A DNA stretch of 10,233 nt from an uncultured Pseudomonas sp. (GTDB taxonomy: Bacteria; Pseudomonadota; Gammaproteobacteria; Pseudomonadales; Pseudomonadaceae), in the NCBI GenBank assembly GCA_946886875.1, contig CAMPJN010000111.1, forward strand, positions 1 through 10,233, read 5' to 3'. Shown here in pieces: positions 9,524 through 10,233 of the stretch; within the stretch, counting starts at the first letter, position 1; the number at the start of each line of letters is the position of its first letter. A program made the position numbers and the translations under genes. Below the pieces are notes generated by a model, which saw nothing but the letters and a program-made list of their open reading frames with translations, had not been told where the DNA came from and did no database searches.

Positions 9524-10233
9524 TTACGCCACGGCCTCGGCGAAGCCCTGACGAATCTTCTGCTCCGGCAACTGTTCGCCGATAAACACCAGCACACTCT
9601 CGCGGACCTCGTCCGCGTCCCATTCGCTGTCGAAATCGAAGCCGTACAAGCGCAACACGCCCTGGAACACCATGCGGCGCTGCTCGCCGGCAATCGCCAG
9701 CACGCCCTTGTAACGCAGTAGCGCGTCGCCGTGCTCCTCCAACAGCGCACTCATAAAGGCGTCGAGTTTGTCGATATCCAGGGCCTGCTGGCTTTTCAGC
9801 ACCAGGGTGCCGATGCGATCGATAGAGGTCGCAGGCTGCAGCGGGCGGATGGTCAATGCCTGACCGAAATCGGCGTTCAGGTTGAAACCACGCACATCGA
9901 GCAGCGCCGCCAGCTCGATCTCGCCATGCCTAACCACATGGATGGGCGCACGTCGGTTGATCCGCTGCAAGCGCTCGGTGAGCGCCGCGAGGCTCGCCGC
10001 ATCGACCAGGTCGGTCTTGCTCAATAGAATCCGATCGGCGAAGCCGATCTGCGCCTGGGCGATGGTTTCGCGCAGGTGGCGCTCGGCATTGGCCGCGTCC
10101 ACCAGGGTGATGATGCCGTCGAGCACGTAGCGTTCGCACAGTTCATCGCCGGCAAAAAAGGTATGGGCCACCGGGCCCGGATCGGCCAGGCCGGTGCATT
10201 CGATCAGCACGCGGTCGAAGGCCAGTTCGCCAC
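9524..10233 (-). CDS. yjiA: YjiA-type COG0523 (CobW family) GTPase, 5' partial
   Basis: COG0523 proteins are G3E GTPases linked to metal-cofactor delivery or metal homeostasis; the cellular role of YjiA is not settled. About 236 residues are visible, the C-terminal three quarters of a protein usually near 320 long. The frame is open to the right edge and reads GELAFDRVLIECTGLADPGPV there, so the Walker A motif and the CxCC metal motif lie outside. Visible features are the ECTGLADPGPV switch region, the SKTD guanine-specificity motif (SKTDLVD, where NKxD is classic), and the CobW C-terminal domain with HVVRHGEIEL, LLRYKGVLAI, FQGVLRLYG and VFIGEQLPE. These closely resemble E. coli YjiA (RYKGMLWIDGE, FQGVQRLY, VFIGIQLPEEEI). 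The tail has no histidine-rich metal stretch. The stop (TAA at 9526-9524) faces glyA. In many gammaproteobacteria yjiA follows yjiX and a carbon-starvation/pyruvate transporter gene; those would lie to the right. Confidence 0.9.
   Translation of the reverse strand, partial: GELAFDRVLIECTGLADPGPVAHTFFAGDELCERYVLDGIITLVDAANAERHLRETIAQAQIGFADRILLSKTDLVDAASLAALTERLQRINRRAPIHVVRHGEIELAALLDVRGFNLNADFGQALTIRPLQPATSIDRIGTLVLKSQQALDIDKLDAFMSALLEEHGDALLRYKGVLAIAGEQRRMVFQGVLRLYGFDFDSEWDADEVRESVLVFIGEQLPEQKIRQGFAEAVA

Overview
The window is ordinary chromosomal DNA of a GC-rich gammaproteobacterium, almost certainly a Pseudomonas or close relative. The evidence is the gene set, the morA-glyA adjacency that I know from Pseudomonas chromosomes, and REP-type palindromes of a form common in that genus. 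Coding density is high and there is no sign of a prophage, insertion sequence, CRISPR array or RNA gene.

Region 1 (1-2436, + strand) is a copper-homeostasis pair: the C-terminal two thirds of a CopA Cu(I)-exporting P-type ATPase, cut by the window edge, followed by the copper-sensing MerR-family activator CueR. The copA copy is broken. At 1632-1661 the text is locally inverted and about 20 bases are missing, so the last two membrane helices lie in a different frame from the rest. Two different palindromic repeats fill the 159-base gap between copA and cueR.

Region 2 (2451-4158, - strand) is ettA, the ABC-F translational throttle. It runs convergently with cueR, and the two share a hairpin terminator. 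A 310-base gap to the next, divergent gene holds no convincing gene.

Region 3 (4469-9496, + strand) is morA, a large membrane-anchored PAS-GGDEF-EAL cyclic-di-GMP protein. It is followed 121 bases later by glyA, serine hydroxymethyltransferase, which ends at a strong intrinsic terminator.

Region 4 (9524-10233, - strand) is the C-terminal part of a YjiA-type COG0523 (CobW family) GTPase that runs off the right edge.

The genes are mostly independent housekeeping or signalling units; only copA and cueR form a clear functional pair. No undescribed system is visible. The most noteworthy signal is the micro-inversion with deletion inside copA, which looks like a single template-switch mutation or an assembly error.
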